64,000 bases of DNA. Source: Rhodospirillaceae bacterium bin65 (lineage in GTDB: Bacteria > Pseudomonadota > Alphaproteobacteria > Bin65). Every line of letters begins with the position of its first letter. Position 1 is the stretch's first letter. Of this stretch, positions 59,173-64,000 are shown in pieces. The notes beneath the pieces were generated by a model that did no database searches, was not told the DNA's origin, and saw nothing but the letters and a program-made list of their open reading frames with translations. The stretch covers positions 16,683 to 80,682 of the forward strand of contig MPMX01000014.1 of NCBI GenBank assembly GCA_002238725.1, written 5' to 3'. The translations under genes and the position numbers were made by a program.

Positions 59173-61731
59173 TCAGTCCGTCTTTTCGGTCAGCGCGCTC
59201 AGCAATGACCAGATCGTGTCGAACGGCACGTTGGCGAAATCGCCCTGGGCCGCCATCTGTCTGAGCATGCCGACGGCGCGCTGATGCGCCGGGTCGTTGC
59301 CCGCGGCTTCCTCGAGTTTCGCGATCGCCTCGCCGAGCGGCGCCTGCCGGGCGTCCCGGCTGCCGAGTTCGCGGTCGACCAGCACCTTGAGCTGCCCGTG
59401 GGTCTGCAACAGCAGGCCGCTGTCCGCCGGCCGGCCGAACAGGCCGCGCAGCCCGTTGGCGTTGAAGCGCTCGCGCAGGCCGTCGGGCATGGAATGGGCC
59501 AGGCCCTCCATCGCCTCGCCCAGGCCGAAGCCGGAGTTGAACAGGCCGCGGATGGTGTCCATCGTGCCGTCATTGCTGCCGCCATACATGCGGATATGCG
59601 CGCCTTCCAGGGCGTTGCCCATGGCCTTGGCCTGGTCGATATGGACGTCGCGCTCGGCCTCGATGAACAGCTTCGACAGCTCCAGGAACATCGCGGCTTC
59701 GTTGTATTTCTTCAGCGCGTCGGCCTTGGCTTCCATGCCGGCGGCCTCGGCCCTCAGCTTCTCCTCGACCCGCTGGACGCGCAGCGCTTCCACTTCCATT
59801 TCGGCCCGGCCCCGGGCGCCGGCTTCGCGCTCGACGCCTTCGGCCGTTATCTTCTGGGCCTCGCTGCTGGCGTTTGCCCGCGTTAGCGTCGCCGCAGCCT
59901 CTCTTTCAGCCGCCTGCTGGCGCGCCTCGGACTGGGTCACCATGTGCATGCTGGCGATCTGCGCCTTGGCCTCCTCGGCGACGCGTTCGGCCTCGGCCTG
60001 TTTCTCGGCCTCGATGCGCCGGATTTCCTTCTCCGTCTCCGCATTGGCGAGATGGCCGGCGGCCTCGGCGGCGTGCGACGCGCGGATCTTGTCGGCAGTC
60101 GTGGCGAGTCGGCTCGCTTCTGCGGCTTCCAGTTCCCGTGTCTTTTCCTCCAGCGCGATTTCCCGGTCCCGCTCTTCCTTTTCGCGCGTCAGATAGCGCC
60201 GGATATCGACGACCTCGCGTTCCTGCTCCTTGCCGATCAGGGCAATCTCGCGCTCCCGTTCCTCGAGCTCGATGGCGAGCTGGCGCTTGATCTCGGCGGC
60301 TTCCCGCTTCGTGCTCTCGTCGATGATTGCCGCTTCCTTCTCGATCCGCGCCGCTTCCAGGGCGCGCTCCTTTTCGAGTTCCTCCTGCTGCACGGTCCAG
60401 CGTTGCTCGATGACGAAGCGCTGGGTCTCGCTCATCGCCTTGGCCTTTTCGTTGGAGACTTCGCGCTCCTGGTTGGCCGCCGCGAAAGCCTCCTGCTTGT
60501 CCAGGTCCAGCAGGTTCAGCCTGGTCGCCAGACTTAGCTTGCGGGTCTCGATCGCGGCTTTTTCGGCGGCCTTGTGGCGCTCGATCCGGGCGGCTTCCTC
60601 CTCGGCAGAGATGGCGGTGGCCTGGGAAATATCGGCCTTCTGGCGCTGGACTTCCTTCTGGATCAGGTCGATCTGCTTGTCCTTCTCGGCCTTCTCGCGC
60701 GCCAGGGCCCGGTCGATTTCGGCCAGTTCCTCTTCCTTGGCCTTGGCGATGATGGCGATTTCCTTGTCGCGGCGTTCCTGCTCCAGCCTCAGGGCCTTCT
60801 GGATCTCCGACGCCTCGCGCTTCTGGGCCTCCTCGGTGATCGCCAGTTCGCGCTCGGTGCGCATCTGTTCGAGCTCGACCTCGTTCTCGATCTCCTGCTC
60901 TTCCACCGCCTTGCGCTGGTTCAGGATGAAGACCTGCTTCTCGCGCATCTGGAGCGCTTCTTCGTTGGAAATCGCCTTGTCCTGGTTGGCCCGGGCGGTC
61001 GCTTCCTGGCGCTCGATTTCCAGCAGTTCGAGCTGCGTATCCAGATCCTTCTGGCGGATCGCGACGGTGGTGCGTTTTTCCGTGTCGTGGACCTTGCGCC
61101 GCGCGTCGCTGGTGATTTCGGTAATGATCTTCAGGCCTTCGGCGTCGAACACGTTGTCGGCCTTGAAATGCTCCTTGCCGGTCTGTTCCAGGGAGACGAC
61201 GGTGACTTCTTCCAGGGTCAGGCCGTTGGCGCTGAAACTCTCGGTCACGTTGGCCTTGATCGCTTCGGCCATCGCCTCGCGGTTTTCGTGCAGCTCCTGC
61301 AGCGACTTGGTCGCGGCATAGCTGCGCAGGGCGCCGACCACCTTGGCTTCGAGCAGGCTGCGCACCTTCTCCGGATCGAAGGTCTTTTCGCCCAGGCTGC
61401 GGCCGGCGGTCAGCAGTTCCTGCTCGCTCCGGCCGACATGGGTGTAGAGCTCCGCCGCAACGTCGACGCGGACATTGTCGTGGGTCAGGACTGCCTGGTC
61501 CCGCGAGCGGCTGACGATCAGCTTGATCGTCTCCATCGAGACCCAGGTCACCTCGTGGAAGACCGGCAGGACGATCGCGCCGCGCCCCAGGCACACCTTG
61601 GTGCCGAGAAAGCCGGTGCGGATGAAGCCCATGTTCGACGGCGCGCGCTTATACACCCAGATCGACAGGATGTAGATGATCGCGATGACGATGATCGCCA
61701 GCACAATGCCGACGATGATGTTCTCAACCAT
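59173..61731 (-). CDS. Flotillin/YqiK-like SPFH protein with a duplicated coiled coil
   Basis: The 852-residue protein has one N-terminal membrane helix (IIVGIVLAIIVIAIIYILSI), an SPFH/band-7 domain (about 30-190) and a very long charged coiled coil to about 690. It then has the flotillin C-terminal segment (KKYNEAAMFLELSKLFIEAERDV) and a 110-residue tail. Typical flotillins are 450-560 residues. The excess comes from an internal duplication: residues about 228-360 and 397-530 align (RQEATARANQDKAISNE with KQEAFAAANQEREVSNE, and KREASEIQKAL with KREAAEIKRQL). It should form large membrane-attached oligomers that organise lipid domains. It lies alone, leftward. Confidence 0.87.
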   Translation of the reverse strand: MVENIIVGIVLAIIVIAIIYILSIWVYKRAPSNMGFIRTGFLGTKVCLGRGAIVLPVFHEVTWVSMETIKLIVSRSRDQAVLTHDNVRVDVAAELYTHVGRSEQELLTAGRSLGEKTFDPEKVRSLLEAKVVGALRSYAATKSLQELHENREAMAEAIKANVTESFSANGLTLEEVTVVSLEQTGKEHFKADNVFDAEGLKIITEITSDARRKVHDTEKRTTVAIRQKDLDTQLELLEIERQEATARANQDKAISNEEALQMREKQVFILNQRKAVEEQEIENEVELEQMRTERELAITEEAQKREASEIQKALRLEQERRDKEIAIIAKAKEEELAEIDRALAREKAEKDKQIDLIQKEVQRQKADISQATAISAEEEAARIERHKAAEKAAIETRKLSLATRLNLLDLDKQEAFAAANQEREVSNEKAKAMSETQRFVIEQRWTVQQEELEKERALEAARIEKEAAIIDESTKREAAEIKRQLAIELEEREREIALIGKEQEREVVDIRRYLTREKEERDREIALEEKTRELEAAEASRLATTADKIRASHAAEAAGHLANAETEKEIRRIEAEKQAEAERVAEEAKAQIASMHMVTQSEARQQAAEREAAATLTRANASSEAQKITAEGVEREAGARGRAEMEVEALRVQRVEEKLRAEAAGMEAKADALKKYNEAAMFLELSKLFIEAERDVHIDQAKAMGNALEGAHIRMYGGSNDGTMDTIRGLFNSGFGLGEAMEGLAHSMPDGLRERFNANGLRGLFGRPADSGLLLQTHGQLKVLVDRELGSRDARQAPLGEAIAKLEEAAGNDPAHQRAVGMLRQMAAQGDFANVPFDTIWSLLSALTEKTD

Positions 61732-61836
61732 GCTTCCGCCCCTCTGCGTCGCGCATCCTTCTGCGGCAGCCCGAAAGCCGCTCTGTTTTATCCGTCTCCG
61801 GCCGGTAGCGGCCGGTCATTCCGATGGCGCCCTAAG

Positions 61837-64000
61837 TCACCGGGCGCCCCTGCCGCGGGACCGGCCGAGCAAGGCGCGCGTGTCCTGCGTCGCTTTCTCG
61901 TCCACCGCGCAGGCCGTTGCAATGCCCGTAACGACGACACCATACCGATCCTTGGCCGCCGCCGTCGAGACCAGGCCGCGGCGGACATCTTCTTGAACCC
62001 GTTCCGGCTCCCGGTCCAGCGGGTTGCCCCATCCGCCGCCGCCGGCCGTACGGAATATCAGCCGGTCGCCGGCCGCCACCTTCAGGCGGTCGACCTTCGA
62101 TCCCGGCTGTTCGCGGGCGCCGTCGGTCCGGACGACGATCCTGGTGGATGACGCTCCCGCTTCGCCGCCGTTGCGGCCCCAGGGTTGCGAATGTTCGCGC
62201 TCGTCGCGCCAGCTCACCTCGCCGGCCGCCCGGAAGCGGTAGACCTTCTCGACGCCGCAACCGCCGCGCCGCGCGCCGCCGCCGCCGCTGTCGGCAATCG
62301 CCTTGACGCTCTCGACGGTAACCGGATGGTCGGTCTCAAGCTGCTCGACCGGCCGGGTCCGGGCGCCCGACGAGAGCGAACGGCCGTCCTGCCCGTCCCG
62401 TCCCGAACGCGCCGGCCCGCCGCCGAACAGCCGGTCGCCGAAGCGAACGGCCCGGCCCCGTGCGTCGCGGCCGCTGAAGGCAACGAACGGGCTGGAGCCG
62501 TAGCCGGCCGCCGTTGCGGCCTCCGCAACGCACTGGCCGAGCACGCCGTTCAGCACATCGTGGACACGGGCCAGGGTCTGCGCCCCATTGCCCAGCGGTG
62601 CGGGAAAGTGCGGCCGCAGCAGGCTGCCCGGCGGTATGCTGACCCGAAACGGCGCCAACAGCCCGTCGTTGATGGCGATTTCCGGATCGAAAGTCCGGAT
62701 CAGCAGGTTGCCCGCGATGTGGGCGAAGGCGGCATCGTCGAGAAACAGGTTGACCGGGCCTTCGGCCTGGGCCGCGGTGCCGGTCCAATCGAAAAACGCC
62801 TGCTCGCCCTCGCGCCAGACCGCCAGCTTGAGGGTGAACGGGCCGTTGCCGCAGCCGTCGTCATCGAGCGTGTCCTCGAAGGATTTCGGCTCTTCCGGCA
62901 GGCGCTCGGCGATGATCTTGCGGATTGCGCGCCCGGTTCGCTCCAGCGTGGCCTTGCAGGCCTGCCGGTAGCTTTCGGTCCCGAAGCGACGGCACAGATC
63001 CGCAACCCCCTGCTCGCCGGTCTGCGCCGCCACAACCAGCGCCCGAAGCCCGCCATGGGCGGCATCGGAATCGGGCATGTTGTTCAGGATCACGTCCAGT
63101 GCAGCCCGGTTGGCGCCGCCGTGTTCGAAAATGCGGATCGGCGGGACGCGCATGCCTTCGCCATAAGCCGACGTCGCGCCGTTCGGGCTGCTGCCCGGCG
63201 CCGCGCCGCCGCCATCGGCCACCGGCGCCGAGGCAACGCTGAAACCGACAAGCTCGCCGCCTGTATCCCGGTCGAATACCGGGACGATGACGGTCCACAT
63301 GCCCGCCGGTGCGCCGGCGTAGGGATCGCTGAGCAGGAAAACGTCGCCGGGACGGAAATCGCGCGACCGGTCGCGCAGCAGCGCGGCGACGGCCGGCGAC
63401 GGCCGGCCGATCAGCGTCGCGCCGCGGGCGTCGGTCAATGTCGGGGCTTCGCCGGATTTTTGACGCACCGAATCCGCCATGGCGCCATGCGCCAGAACGA
63501 TGCCGGCTTCCTTGCGGATCTGGCGCCAGGCGGCCTCGATCCGGTCCAGCGCCAGCGCGTCCAGCGCGCCGCTGGCTGCCGGGGCAGCCCGCGGCGACGC
63601 CGGTTGAGCAACCGGCGGGGTCCGCTCGGCGGCAGTTGCCGAAGGTCGCGCGCCATGGGCCAGGGCATCGGCTGCCTTCGCAAGCGCCGACTGCCGCGCC
63701 GCTTCCAACGCCGCATCCCGGTCTTCGCCGGCCGGCGCATCGCCGAATTCGAGGGCCGAACGGCCATCCGCCGTCAGCCTGTAAAGCGCCGAGAGCGTGC
63801 CGCCGGTAACCTGCGTCTCGACAAGTTCTGCGGACCAGTCCGCGCCGAAACGCCGGTTCAACACTGTATCGATATCGGGATCGATATCGGGATCGATACC
63901 GGGCGCCGGTTCGGCGTGCGGCCCGGCCACCGGCGCTGTCCCCCGCGCTGGCGAAGCCGCCGGCCGGTTCTGCCGGTTGCTCAGCCCGGCGGCATCGGCT
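61837..64000 (-). CDS. Hydantoinase B-like protein with N-terminal extension, 5' end beyond the window
   Basis: The reverse frame is open from the right edge to a stop at 61837. The core reads IEAAWRQIRKEAGIVLAHGAMADSVRQKSGEAPTL, RPGDVFLLSDPYAGAPAGMW, MRVPPIRIFEHGG, ADSGGGGARRGGCGVEKVYRF and RTAGGGGWGNPLDREPERV, which is HyuB. It is preceded by at least 145 residues of another kind, including DPDIDPDID (from a 12-bp DNA repeat at 63869-63894) and GALYRL-like and Ala/Pro-rich stretches. Part of that extension (LVETQVTGGTLSALYRLTADG) looks structured. A GTG at 63930 is a possible start, but the frame continues to the edge. A HyuA partner may lie just outside. Confidence 0.78.
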   Translation of the reverse strand, partial: ADAAGLSNRQNRPAASPARGTAPVAGPHAEPAPGIDPDIDPDIDTVLNRRFGADWSAELVETQVTGGTLSALYRLTADGRSALEFGDAPAGEDRDAALEAARQSALAKAADALAHGARPSATAAERTPPVAQPASPRAAPAASGALDALALDRIEAAWRQIRKEAGIVLAHGAMADSVRQKSGEAPTLTDARGATLIGRPSPAVAALLRDRSRDFRPGDVFLLSDPYAGAPAGMWTVIVPVFDRDTGGELVGFSVASAPVADGGGAAPGSSPNGATSAYGEGMRVPPIRIFEHGGANRAALDVILNNMPDSDAAHGGLRALVVAAQTGEQGVADLCRRFGTESYRQACKATLERTGRAIRKIIAERLPEEPKSFEDTLDDDGCGNGPFTLKLAVWREGEQAFFDWTGTAAQAEGPVNLFLDDAAFAHIAGNLLIRTFDPEIAINDGLLAPFRVSIPPGSLLRPHFPAPLGNGAQTLARVHDVLNGVLGQCVAEAATAAGYGSSPFVAFSGRDARGRAVRFGDRLFGGGPARSGRDGQDGRSLSSGARTRPVEQLETDHPVTVESVKAIADSGGGGARRGGCGVEKVYRFRAAGEVSWRDEREHSQPWGRNGGEAGASSTRIVVRTDGAREQPGSKVDRLKVAAGDRLIFRTAGGGGWGNPLDREPERVQEDVRRGLVSTAAAKDRYGVVVTGIATACAVDEKATQDTRALLGRSRGRGAR

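Overview
This window looks like chromosome from a GC-rich (about two-thirds G+C) alphaproteobacterium, probably a metabolically versatile environmental lineage. Supporting signs are LexA boxes of the alphaproteobacterial GAAC-N7-GAAC type, an alphaproteobacterial DUF1491 gene, a D-erythronate-dehydrogenase-like gene, and many CoA-, hydantoin- and aromatic-catabolism genes. The genus cannot be fixed from this stretch. Short palindromic repeats are scattered between genes throughout.

Layout. 1-1374: right end of an integrated element. A tyrosine integrase runs off the left edge and a 45-bp copy of the 3' part of initiator tRNA-fMet marks the attachment site. 1.4-7.1 kb: GMC oxidoreductase, DUF3253, YHS-domain protein, a NaChBac-like one-domain sodium channel, and an alpha/beta hydrolase overlapping a DenD-like dehydrogenase. 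7.3-8.5 kb: two toxin-antitoxin modules, higBA and a DUF433/DUF5615 pair whose toxin carries an in-frame stop. 8.6-25.2 kb: MetE-like enzyme, class II HDAC-like deacetylase, a deacetylase / CSLCG peptide / CobW GTPase cluster, two enoyl-CoA hydratases, a flavin monooxygenase with divergent TetR, a BenE-GST fusion, a PEP mutase-family lyase, a secreted protein, and an Lhr-like helicase with an altered Walker B box. 25.5-27.7 kb: molybdopterin oxidoreductase.

27.7-32 kb is the most unusual stretch: an accessory island with locally low G+C and three LexA boxes. It holds a three-Cys-motif pair (TcmP + DUF5131), a DUF6338 membrane protein coupled to a 40-residue proline-tailed peptide, an orphan BrnA antitoxin beside a wrecked brnT, a truncated second brnA, and a small ORF under its own SOS-type promoter.

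32-37 kb: tyrosine/homogentisate-type genes (FAA hydrolase, hppD) with a divergent MarR, followed by a SelW-like gene whose CxxU motif uses an in-frame TGA (a likely selenoprotein), a GST, an SDR and DUF1491. 37.3-41.7 kb: a compact operon MmgE/PrpD - MaoC - acyl-CoA dehydrogenase - class III CoA-transferase. 41.9-43.8 kb: two divergent YrdC/Sua5-like paralogues around a minisatellite, and a DUF1640-like protein. 43.9-49.9 kb: two isochorismatase-family hydrolases and a hydantoinase A/B operon. 50-59 kb: membrane proteins, an amidase, and a polyamine-type ABC importer whose ATPase is separated by an acyl-CoA dehydrogenase gene. 59.2-64 kb: an 852-residue flotillin with a duplicated coiled coil, and a second hydantoinase B-like gene leaving the right edge.

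Functionally the window combines catabolic operons for amides/hydantoins, acyl-CoA substrates and tyrosine, each with its own regulator or uptake genes, with an SOS-linked accessory island.
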